From JBBAEA01 sp041656175 (GTDB lineage Bacteria > Myxococcota_A > Bradymonadia > UBA4248), in assembly GCA_041656175.1 (NCBI GenBank), contig JBBAEA010000178.1:1-5873 (forward strand): 5,873 nucleotides of DNA. The letters run 5' to 3'. How positions within the stretch are numbered: the stretch's first letter is position 1; every line of letters begins with the position of its first letter. The notes below the pieces were generated by a model. That model made no database searches. It was not told the origin of the DNA and worked only from the letters and a program-made list of their open reading frames with translations. This document shows, piece after piece, positions 1 to 5,174 of the stretch. A program made the translations under genes and the position numbers.

Positions 1-174
1 CCATGGTTTAAACTATTTTGCCAGAACAAAATAGCGTATGTCACCATGATAACCTTTGGACAAGGATCGCGCAAGCGCATGTTGTGCTTTATTATACAAT
101 TTCTTGCCAACTTTAAGAATGCTCTGATTTATGCAAAAACAGTAGGGGCAGGTTTCAAACCTGCCCTTGATTAA
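1..174 (+). CDS. Possible 3' end of a gene entering from the left edge (weak)
   Basis: Frame 1 is open from the first base to a TAA at 172-174, giving 57 residues that begin PWFKLFCQNK and end VGAGFKPALD. I recognise no family. The product would be basic and hydrophobic with no visible motif. The last ten codons are supplied by the REP-like palindrome at 146-166; VGAGFKPA-type tails are a common by-product of such palindromes being read through. An open frame of this length is not rare by chance in DNA of this composition, and the opposite strand is also open for about 40 codons here. I list it only because a truncated gene cannot be excluded. Confidence 0.18.
   Translation, partial: PWFKLFCQNKIAYVTMITFGQGSRKRMLCFIIQFLANFKNALIYAKTVGAGFKPALD
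146..166. repeat. REP-like perfect palindrome, possible terminator of the lgt operon
   Basis: Two 10-nt arms, GGGCAGGTTT and AAACCTGCCC, flank a single C; in practice a 7-9 bp stem with a small loop. Read on the minus strand the stem is followed after a few bases by a short T run (136-140 region), so it could end the leftward lgt-CPBP transcript about 110 bp beyond the stop codon. The sequence resembles the dispersed GGGGCAGGTTTnAAACCTGCCCC palindromes seen in many bacterial genomes, which give VGAGFKPA peptides when translated. Repeat family membership is from memory and not tested. Confidence 0.6.
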
Positions 175-177
175 AAA

Positions 178-258
178 ACGAAAGCTAGGCGAGTTTTCAA
201 AATAAAAGTCAATAAAATCAATGCAGTACGCAAAAACGGGTTCTAAGGGCAGCGCCCC
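178..258 (+). repeat. Dispersed repeat family 1, copy A
   Basis: This stretch shares an ordered set of blocks with 2730-2811 and a shorter version at about 2588-2675: GAAAGCTAGGCGAGT, then CAATAAAATCAAT, then TTCTAAGGGC. Copies A and C align over their whole length with substitutions and a one-base gap, by eye about three quarters identical. It ends just before the CPBP stop codon. It is AT-rich except for the final GGGC-AGC-GCCC mini-hairpin. No protein is evident in any frame, so it looks like a non-coding interspersed element. Confidence 0.55.
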
Positions 259-278
259 AAAAATAATTCAGCGCTTGG

Positions 279-959
279 CTAAATAAAAAAGTGTACGCCT
301 ATACCCTGCATCATAAGGTTAGCGCCCGCATGTACAATAATGCAGGCGGTGAGCGTTTTTGTCTTTAAGCGAAGGTATCCAAAAAGGAGACTGGGAAAGA
401 ACACGTTCATGCGCATGGGGTTAAGATAAACAAGTGCGTGTCCCAAGGCAAAGAGCAGGCTAGTGATAAAAATAGCAATGCCAGCGCTTTTTTTAGCTCC
501 CATGCGCTTTTGCGCCAAAGAGAGAATGCTCCCTTGAAGATAATTGCGGTAAAAGAACTCCTCGGGAAGGGCGACAAGTAATAACTGTATGGATATAGCA
601 TATAATACACTATGTTCGAGTCTATCGTAGTTTTGCCACGCAAAATGAAAGCTGCCACCCACAATATGGACGTACCAAAGGTAAGCGCCCAAGGCTACAG
701 GTATAAATATTATCAACACTGTAACAAGGCCGTAAACGGCGTCACGGCTACTCCAGTCGATGCGTAAAAGCCCATCTTCGTCGTTGTTTTGCCGAAAGAT
801 GCGAATGGCAAAAAAAGGTAGTCCTAAAAACGCCAGTAAAACGAAGATATACGAAAACTCGAGCCAATACGGTATGGGGGCATTCCACTGCGCTAAAATA
901 CAGAGCGCAAGCGATATGACATAAACAATACTAAGTTCACGTATTCTGACGTTCATCAT
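279..959 (-). CDS. CPBP-family glutamic intramembrane protease
   Basis: A 226-residue polytopic membrane protein of the CPBP (CAAX protease/bacteriocin-processing, Abi) family. All three family motifs are visible: motif 1 LPEEFFYRNYLQ with Glu133-Glu134 and Arg138; motif 2 FALGH (Phe170, His174); motif 3 HAGAN (His210, Asn214). Hydrophobic segments occur near residues 10-24, 36-55, 75-98, 118-131, 159-173 and 184-196. Family members cleave substrates within or next to the membrane; the superfamily includes CAAX prenyl proteases and bacterial C-terminal sorting proteases. The gene follows the lgt-like gene by 28 bp on the same strand, so the two are probably co-transcribed. Two ATGs are adjacent: the second (954-956) lies 5 nt from a weak AAGAG and may be the true start, losing one residue. 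The substrate is unknown. Confidence 0.88.
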   Translation of the reverse strand: MMNVRIRELSIVYVISLALCILAQWNAPIPYWLEFSYIFVLLAFLGLPFFAIRIFRQNNDEDGLLRIDWSSRDAVYGLVTVLIIFIPVALGAYLWYVHIVGGSFHFAWQNYDRLEHSVLYAISIQLLLVALPEEFFYRNYLQGSILSLAQKRMGAKKSAGIAIFITSLLFALGHALVYLNPMRMNVFFPSLLFGYLRLKTKTLTACIIVHAGANLMMQGIGVHFFI

Positions 960-987
960 TGCTCTTATCGAAGTCTTGCCGATGGTA

Positions 988-2163
988 CTAAGTCACAGCC
1001 TTTTCTTGCGTCTCGACGCTTTCTTTTTCTTGCCTAGCACTTTCATTCTTAACTCGCCGAAGCGCGATGAACAAGCCAAGCGTTATCATAACGACGGCGA
1101 TGACCTGCGAAGTAGACATGATAGTGGGGTGCTCGGCGGGTAGGGCAAGTGCGTTGTTGAGCCAAGAGATTTTGGCTTCAAAGAGGTAGCCGCGTTCAAA
1201 GTCTCCACGCATAAATTCGGTAAAGAACCGCATAACACCGTACAAAATTAGCCAAGCAGAGAAAACATGGCCAAAACGACGGCGTTTTGCCAACAATGTA
1301 ATTAAAATGAAGAAAAGAACGAGTTCGCCAAAAACTTCATATAGCTGAGTCGCGTGAAGCAGCGGTGTGTGGCCTGCGGCGAGTTCTGCTGCGTATTGCT
1401 GTGGGTGCGAGTGGCTAAGGGAAGCGTAGGCAAAGGAGTCTGCAGCAAAAATCAAGCCGAATGGTCCGCTTGTCACAGCGCCCCAGCAGCACCCAGCCGA
1501 GAGGCAGCCGATGCGCCCAAAGGCATGCGCTATCGCTAATGATGGCGCAAGTACGTCCATGATTTGCAGCACAGGCACCGCTCTAAAGCGTCGATAAAAA
1601 AATAAGACTACTATGCCTGCAATAACGCCGCCGTAAAAGGTAAGACCGCCTTCGCTGAACTTAAAAAATCGCCAGCAATCGCTCTGCACTAACCCGACTT
1701 TTTCGGGGGCGATGCACGCGTTGATGTACTCGGGCGCGCTGCCTAAAACGTGTGCGAGTCGCGCGCCAAAAAAGCCCGCTAAGAGTAGAACTAAGCACAG
1801 GTTAAATATACTCCCCGCCGATAGCCCATCGCGCGTGGCAGAGCGCGTTGCGAGCCAAACGGCCAATATGACGCCGATCAGAATGCATACGGCGTAGCTG
1901 TGTATTTCAATCTCTTCGCTAAAAAATAGCTGGTAATTCGCTGCGCCAATGGTTGCAGAGTAGAGCTTATGTCCAAACCATGCCAAAATCGCAAGGACAA
2001 TACCGCCTTGGATTATGCCTTCGGCGATTTTACGTCCCCTCAGGAGCAGGACGCTATTTACGGCTCCCCAAAGCATAAGCAGACTTCCTAAAAGCCATAA
2101 AATGCGCTCAAATTCAATGCCGTAGAGGCGGATGCCAAATATGGATAAAAAATCGGGGTACAT
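988..2163 (-). CDS. lgt: Lgt-like prolipoprotein diacylglyceryl transferase (variant signature)
   Basis: A 391-residue inner-membrane protein. Canonical Lgt transfers diacylglyceryl from phosphatidylglycerol to the lipobox cysteine of prolipoproteins. The Lgt core starts near residue 87 (IHSYAVCILIGV) and includes EGGLTFYGG (171-179), AFGRIGCLSAGCCWG (214-228), ATQLYE (271-276) and LYGVMRFFTEFMRGD (307-321). Conserved relative to E. coli are Arg217 (R143), Gly228 (G154), Tyr308 (Y235) and Arg312 (R239). Changed are E. coli His103 to Tyr177, Asn146 to Cys220 and Glu151 to Cys225. I know this GRIGCxxAGCC type from other Lgt-annotated proteins. About 85 extra N-terminal residues hold two more hydrophobic segments (about 22-41 and 49-62). 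The ATG follows AAGGAG by 4 nt. It heads an operon with the CPBP protease. Membership is secure; the exact substrate is not. Confidence 0.88.
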   Translation of the reverse strand: MYPDFLSIFGIRLYGIEFERILWLLGSLLMLWGAVNSVLLLRGRKIAEGIIQGGIVLAILAWFGHKLYSATIGAANYQLFFSEEIEIHSYAVCILIGVILAVWLATRSATRDGLSAGSIFNLCLVLLLAGFFGARLAHVLGSAPEYINACIAPEKVGLVQSDCWRFFKFSEGGLTFYGGVIAGIVVLFFYRRFRAVPVLQIMDVLAPSLAIAHAFGRIGCLSAGCCWGAVTSGPFGLIFAADSFAYASLSHSHPQQYAAELAAGHTPLLHATQLYEVFGELVLFFILITLLAKRRRFGHVFSAWLILYGVMRFFTEFMRGDFERGYLFEAKISWLNNALALPAEHPTIMSTSQVIAVVMITLGLFIALRRVKNESARQEKESVETQEKAVT

Positions 2164-2167
2164 CAGA

Positions 2168-2173
2168 CTCCTT
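2168..2173 (-). promoter_or_regulatory. Ribosome binding site of the lgt-like gene
   Basis: AAGGAG read on the minus strand, with 4 nt (TCTG) before the ATG at 2161-2163. It supports this start and therefore the long N-terminal extension of the Lgt-like protein, rather than an internal start closer to the usual Lgt length. Confidence 0.75.
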
Positions 2174-2250
2174 CAAAACAACCGCGAACCTAGGAAAATA
2201 CAAACTAAAAGCAGACAGCCCAGAATTCAGAGCCGCACACTTACGACAAC

Positions 2251-2279
2251 CTTATAGCTGGGTATGGGGAAAATACAAA
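2251..2279 (-). promoter_or_regulatory. Candidate promoter for the lgt-CPBP operon (weak)
   Basis: On the minus strand TATAAG (2251-2256, five of six to TATAAT) lies 17 nt from TTTGTA (2274-2279, a poor -35). Transcription would start near 2244 and leave a leader of about 80 nt. It is the best -10-like box I see upstream of the operon, but the -35 match is weak. Confidence 0.25.
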
Positions 2280-2355
2280 AGCTTACTGCGCTTTGCGCGG
2301 GTGAAAACCCTAGAAAGGCGCAGGGGCGTCCCATATGGATGCTTTTTACTTTTGT

Positions 2356-2502
2356 GGGGGAAGTTTCCCCCTACGCGCGGGCTTCCCTCATGATCGGTGG
2401 CTTCGCGCTTTTTTTTATGCCTTGTATGCGCTCAAATCGCGCATCCAACGCATAAAATGCGCTCAGGCACCGCTCCATCGGGCGATCCCGCGCTACCCCC
2501 TC
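2356..2502 (+). repeat. Palindromic element family 2, copy 1
   Basis: The left end is the hairpin GGGGGAA-GT-TTCCCCC followed by TACGCGCGGGCTTC. The right end, read on the minus strand, is GAGGGGGTAGCGCGGGATCG. Inside, TATGCG (about 2425-2430) and CGCATA (about 2449-2454) form an internal inverted repeat next to CCAACGCA. The same terminal and internal blocks recur in the same order in 2869-3014 on the opposite strand, and the two copies are almost equal in length (147 and 146 bp). It codes for nothing recognisable. The boundaries are where similarity visibly stops and are approximate. Confidence 0.55.
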
Positions 2503-2587
2503 GGTGAAGACGACTTGCCGTTTCTCGTTTAAAGCAGAGTCGTACAAAAACGCTTAAAAGTAGCGAGGCTAAGACAAACAAGGTCTG

Positions 2588-2675
2588 GCGAATACTAAAA
2601 GAAAGCTAATAAAATCAATGGCTTATACGCAAGAGCGGCATCTAAGGGCGTTAGCCTTTAGATGGGGGCAGAGCT
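2588..2675 (+). repeat. Dispersed repeat family 1, copy B (shortened)
   Basis: GAAAGCTAATAAAATCAATG matches copy A and copy C if about 22 bases between GAAAGCTA and ATAAAATCAAT have been deleted. It continues with TACGCAA and TCTAAGGGC. Its 3' part, CTAAGGGCGTTAGCCTTTAG then GGGGGCAGAGCTC, resembles the reverse complement of 4591-4622, the hairpin pair after the TPR gene. This links the repeat family with that terminator-like structure. Confidence 0.5.
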
Positions 2676-2729
2676 CTAGGAAGACTCTGAACAATGTAAA
2701 ATTGCCAAAAAAGTAGCTCAAGAAAAACA

Positions 2730-2811
2730 ACGAAAGTTAGGCGAGTGTTCAAATAAAAGCCAATAAAATCAATATGTTACACAAAGGATGAGTTCTAAAG
2801 GCGAAAGTCCC
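2730..2811 (+). repeat. Dispersed repeat family 1, copy C
   Basis: A full-length match to 178-258: ACGAAAGTTAGGCGAGTGTTC, AAATAAAAGCCAATAAAATC and GAGTTCTAAAGGCGA correspond block by block to copy A with scattered substitutions. It is in direct orientation to copies A and B and lies between the two family 2 elements. It is non-coding as far as can be seen. Confidence 0.55.
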
Positions 2812-2868
2812 TATGCATCGAGCTTCTTCATTTTGTTTTTTTGCTTTTCGCGAAGCGAAACGCGTTCA

Positions 2869-3014
2869 GAGGGGGGAGGCTGGGATCGCGCGCAAAAATT
2901 CGCAAAAGCAGCACATTGTGCGTTGGTTGAGCGTTTAGCAAAAACAACGCACAATGTGTAGCTGCTTTTAGCGAATTTTAAGCGAAGCCCAGACGCGGGG
3001 GGAAACTTCCCCCC
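2869..3014 (-). repeat. Palindromic element family 2, copy 2, with a long internal inverted repeat
   Basis: Homologous to 2356-2502 but inverted. GAGGGGGGAGGCTGGGATCG begins it at 2869, and the GGGGGG-AA...TT-CCCCCC hairpin (2997-3014, inside a longer stem 2991-3018) ends it. The interior is a strong inverted repeat: 2895-2925 pairs with 2945-2979 across a 19-nt loop, with arms sharing AAAATTCGC, AAAAGCAGC and ACATTGTGCGTTG and differing by two small insertions. A transcript from either strand would fold into a long hairpin. There is no transposase or obvious target-site duplication in the window. Confidence 0.6.
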
Positions 3015-3103
3015 GTCTCTCAAAGTACGCTGCGCAAGTGCTTGAATATATTTAGGCGCGCAACAGTGGGATTTTAGGGCGCGCTTGTGCATGGGTTTAA
3101 TAT

Positions 3104-3132
3104 TTGACGAGTTGCGCAAAATTAGTTTCAAT
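3104..3132 (+). promoter_or_regulatory. Candidate sigma70 promoter of the TPR gene
   Basis: TTGACG (3104-3109) and TTCAAT (3127-3132) are separated by 17 nt. The -35 is five of six and the -10 four of six to consensus. Transcription would start near 3139 and leave a leader of about 46 nt that contains the hairpin over the ribosome binding site. Confidence 0.42.
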
Positions 3133-3159
3133 GCTGTGGGCTAGGGAGCCGAGGGTCGA

Positions 3160-3179
3160 CCTTGGCCGTGCCAAGGAGG
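3160..3179 (+). promoter_or_regulatory. Hairpin overlapping the Shine-Dalgarno of the TPR gene
   Basis: CCTTGGC (3160-3166), loop CGT, GCCAAGG (3170-3176): a perfect 7-bp stem. Its 3' arm includes the AAGG of the Shine-Dalgarno AAGGAGG (3173-3179), which stands 5 nt before ATG 3185. The near-consensus AAGGAGG decides the start. The stem could restrict ribosome access; no ligand or partner is visible. Confidence 0.6.
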
Positions 3180-3184
3180 CATGG

Positions 3185-4552
3185 ATGGCATTTTGGATTT
3201 TGTTGCTTAGCGGTGTGCTATTAGTGTTGAGTGCAGGCGTGATGGGCATGCGACGCGCGCGACGCGGGGCGGGAAATACGCGAGCGCGGGGGGGGCGACG
3301 TGCGCTGTCGGTAGCGGCGCCAGTGGTAGATGAAATTGATGAATATTGGGGGACGGCGCAGGCGAGTCCGATTTTGACTGACGGCGAGGTCGGGGGTGTG
3401 AGTGCTGTGCAGAGGGAGGCGCTGCGCTGTACGGCGAGTGAGGATGTTAATAGCCCGCGGGTGCTTGGGGATGACGCGCGGCGCTTAGGGATTGCGTATT
3501 TTCAGCATTTGTTGGACAAGAAAGTTCTTCCGCGTGGTTCGGTGAGTTTGACCAATGAGTCAAACATTATTATTGCGCAAAACGCGTTGCGAAATAAGCA
3601 GCAAAGCGCCACGCTTTCGCATTCGGCGGTGGCGCAACGTATTGGGCAGCAGGCTTTGTGCATTTTTGAGCCATTGAGTTTGGCGGTGGAGAATGTCGAG
3701 CGTGCCATTGAATGTTTGGCGCCTTTAGTGGAGGGGAATGCGACGTTTTTTGTGCTCGAGAGTACGGAGTTTGCGCCAGACGAGTTTCTGAGCCATATTC
3801 CGCGGATTTGTGAGCACTTTAAGATTCCGCAAACGCATGTGTTTATTAGGCAGTGTGACGGAAGTTTTATTAATTATATAGAAGATATACATAATTTTAC
3901 ACCATCGCGCATTGATCCATGGCAGATGAGCCCTGCGTTTTTTGCAGATTTACTCGATTATGCGCAAACAGCATTCGATGAAGGCGATTCTGAGACGGTG
4001 ATGCGCGCCTTAGCACCTTTGATGGGACCGCTTTACCAGCGCGTTAGTTCGCGGCAAGATTTTCCTAAAGTTTTGCTCGCCCAGGCGCTGAACTTGACGG
4101 GTATGACCAACCGCGCGCTCGATCACGAGCAGGAAGCCGTTGCTTGTTTTGATGCGTCGTACAAAATACTGCGCGAAATCGAGGATTACGAGGCGATTAA
4201 GGCCGTAGAGGCCAATCTTGGTATTACGCTTGCGCTCATGCGACCTGCTAACGAAAAAAACCTAGACAGGGCAGTGCATCATCTTAAGGACGTGACTGAG
4301 CTCAATCCCAGCGATGATGAAGCGTGGATGTATCTTGGTCAGGCGTATTTGCAGCTCTACCAGCTCAATAAGGTGAGCGCCAATGTTATGCGTGCTAAAC
4401 GCGCCTTTAACCAAGCTTACAAGCTAAAGCCCAGTGCGGCGCTTGAGCAGTGTTTACGCGACTTAGGTGTGCAACCAGTACAAACGAAGATGAGCAGCAA
4501 TGTACAGGCCGAGGCGACGGGTTACGTGAAAAGTTTGGAGTTGCAGCACTAA
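3185..4552 (+). CDS. Membrane-anchored TPR-repeat protein of unknown function
   Basis: The start is ATG 3185, 5 nt after AAGGAGG, giving 455 residues; the upstream TTG at 3104 in the same frame has no ribosome site. Residues 2-22 (AFWILLLSGVLLVLSAGVMG) form one membrane helix, followed by the Arg-rich RRARRGAGNTRARGGRR, which by the positive-inside rule places the rest in the cytoplasm. Residues 40-95 are low in structure. Residues 96-245 form a globular domain I do not recognise, with an LGIAYFQHLLDKKVLP beginning. From about 250 the protein is helical, with TPR-like repeats near 293-330, 338-374 and 376-417; the last is the clearest (DEAWMYLGQAYLQL...AFNQAYKLKP). TPRs bind other proteins, so a scaffold role is likely. 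The first ~300 bp are unusually G-rich. It appears monocistronic. Confidence 0.88.
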   Translation: MAFWILLLSGVLLVLSAGVMGMRRARRGAGNTRARGGRRALSVAAPVVDEIDEYWGTAQASPILTDGEVGGVSAVQREALRCTASEDVNSPRVLGDDARRLGIAYFQHLLDKKVLPRGSVSLTNESNIIIAQNALRNKQQSATLSHSAVAQRIGQQALCIFEPLSLAVENVERAIECLAPLVEGNATFFVLESTEFAPDEFLSHIPRICEHFKIPQTHVFIRQCDGSFINYIEDIHNFTPSRIDPWQMSPAFFADLLDYAQTAFDEGDSETVMRALAPLMGPLYQRVSSRQDFPKVLLAQALNLTGMTNRALDHEQEAVACFDASYKILREIEDYEAIKAVEANLGITLALMRPANEKNLDRAVHHLKDVTELNPSDDEAWMYLGQAYLQLYQLNKVSANVMRAKRAFNQAYKLKPSAALEQCLRDLGVQPVQTKMSSNVQAEATGYVKSLELQH

Positions 4553-4590
4553 CGTTTCGGGGGCTTAAAAAGAAGCTTTGATCTGTTTGT

Positions 4591-4633
4591 GGGGCTCTGC
4601 CCCTAAGGGCTATCGCCCTTAGAATCCTTTTTT
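4591..4633 (+). terminator. Probable Rho-independent terminator of the TPR gene
   Basis: Two hairpins in series begin 39 nt after the stop codon: GGGGC-TCT-GCCCC (4591-4603) and TAAGGGC-TATC-GCCCTTA (4604-4621). Six T residues follow at 4628-4633 after GAATCC. The six-base gap before the T run is longer than ideal. The same hairpin pair, inverted, resembles the end of repeat copy B at 2640-2675, so a mobile repeat may have supplied the terminator. Confidence 0.55.
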
Positions 4634-4752
4634 CTTTGCCATTTTGCGCGTCTTCGTCGTCAGCGGCGTCGCTCTGCTCAGTCACGACCCCGAGGTCGTT
4701 CCTTCGCTTCGCTCCTTGCTTCCTAGAATCCGCATCAAAATGGCAAAGAAAA
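4630..4752. repeat. Inverted repeat with perfect 17-nt arms
   Basis: TTTTCTTTGCCATTTTG (4630-4646) is exactly complementary to CAAAATGGCAAAGAAAA (4736-4752). The ~89-bp interior holds another hairpin, ACGACC-CCGA-GGTCGT (4684-4699), and a CTTCGCTTCGCTCC stretch. The whole is built like a small palindromic element with terminal inverted repeats. No direct target duplication is obvious at the edges and no protein is recognisable inside. Confidence 0.65.
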
Positions 4753-4768
4753 GATGTGAGAGCTTTGC

Positions 4769-4818
4769 ACGGGGGGCTGCTTTTTTCTTTTTGCAAAAGA
4801 ATAGATGTTTCCCCCCGT
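4769..4818. repeat. Hairpin with ACGGGGGG/CCCCCCGT arms
   Basis: ACGGGGGG (4769-4776) pairs perfectly with CCCCCCGT (4811-4818). The 34-nt interior contains a smaller stem, TCTTTT-TGC-AAAAGA (4786-4800). The G-run arms and the adjoining GGGGGGAAAC (minus strand) recall the ends of the family 2 elements at 2356 and 3002, so this may be a diverged or partial relative. Confidence 0.5.
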
Positions 4819-4909
4819 ACCCCCCTTCCCCAAAGAAAGCAGTCTTTTAAGCGCTTTTCGAATAAAATGTCATTCTATCTTCACCCTGCCTTATTTTATT
4901 AGCATTTTC

Positions 4910-5098
4910 AGCTTATATTTCTCTACAAAATGTCTCATTTTGTTTAAAACTGTATCGGATTTGTAAAATTAAATTCACAATTTCTAGCCGTGCAAAGGTC
5001 TCTTAGCTTATATTTCTCTACAAAACGTCTCATTTTGTTTAAAACTGTATCGGATCTGCGAAAGTTAAATTCGCAGCTTCTAGCCGTGCAAAGGTCTC
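4910..5098. repeat. Tandem duplication, ~95-bp unit, with two conserved stem-loops
   Basis: Unit 1 is 4910-5002 and unit 2 is 5005-5098. They differ by seven substitutions, all transitions, and one inserted base. Each unit carries two stems. Stem 1 is ACAAAATG-TCT-CATTTTGT (4925-4943; 5020-5038). Stem 2 is TTGTAAA/TTCACAA (4961-4967 with 4974-4980) in unit 1 and CTGCGAA/TTCGCAG (5056-5062 with 5070-5076) in unit 2. Two base pairs of stem 2 changed on both sides (T-A to C-G), and the single-base indel is in its loop. The other two stem differences are G-U pairs if the RNA is read from the minus strand. Candidate structured RNA or protein-binding array; there is no ORF here. Confidence 0.8.
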
Positions 5099-5148
5099 AG
5101 TCTATGTTGTTAGCGAAACTTTGTGTTATTATTTTGCACAGCGCAAGA

Positions 5149-5174
5149 TTTGCAACATTTGACTAAGTTGCAAA
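5149..5174. promoter_or_regulatory. Operator-like dyad over the -35 box
   Basis: TTTGCAAC (5149-5156) and GTTGCAAA (5167-5174) are a perfect 8-bp inverted repeat with a 10-nt spacer that contains the -35 TTGACT. A third related half-site, ATTTTGCA, lies at 5131-5138 and is complementary to TGCAAAAT at 5169-5176. The geometry suits a dimeric regulator blocking or assisting RNA polymerase. The regulator is not in the window. Confidence 0.6.

Larger units (their letters stand above)
2164..3184. other. Gene-free interval of about 1 kb filled with repeats
   Basis: This divergent intergenic region separates the minus-strand lgt operon from the plus-strand TPR gene. Short open frames of 60-110 codons exist, but none has a credible ribosome binding site or recognisable protein, and they coincide with palindromic repeats. 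What it holds is two ~147-bp elements of one family in opposite orientation (2356-2502, 2869-3014), two copies of dispersed repeat family 1 (about 2588-2675, 2730-2811), and candidate promoters near each end. No tRNA or rRNA was recognised. Confidence 0.7.

Noticed and set aside
1354..1897. Two plus-strand 61-codon open frames
   Set aside because: Both are antisense to the conserved core of the Lgt-like gene.
2096..2465. Exact 15-nt direct repeat CATAAAATGCGCTCA at 2096-2110 and 2451-2465
   Set aside because: One copy is inside the lgt-like coding sequence and the other in the family 2 element; flanks do not match, so chance is the simplest explanation.
2264..2532. Plus-strand small open frames of 63-65 codons
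   Set aside because: They overlap family 2 copy 1, lack a Shine-Dalgarno and show no family motif.
2811..3131. Minus-strand 106-codon open frame
   Set aside because: It runs through the palindromic element 2869-3014, has no clear ribosome site and no recognisable protein. Its Cys/Arg/Ser-rich composition looks like translated repeat.
3104..3184. Upstream TTG start that would add 27 residues to the TPR protein
   Set aside because: No ribosome site precedes TTG 3104, and it coincides with the -35 candidate. ATG 3185 has AAGGAGG 5 nt upstream and begins directly with the membrane helix.
4407..4902. Overlapping open frames on both strands after the TPR gene
   Set aside because: They lie in the hairpin cluster or antisense to the TPR gene, with Ser/Arg/Cys-rich products and no start signals.
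4910..5098. CRISPR array
   Set aside because: Only two ~95-bp units abut with 2 bp between them; there are no regular spacers and no cas genes.
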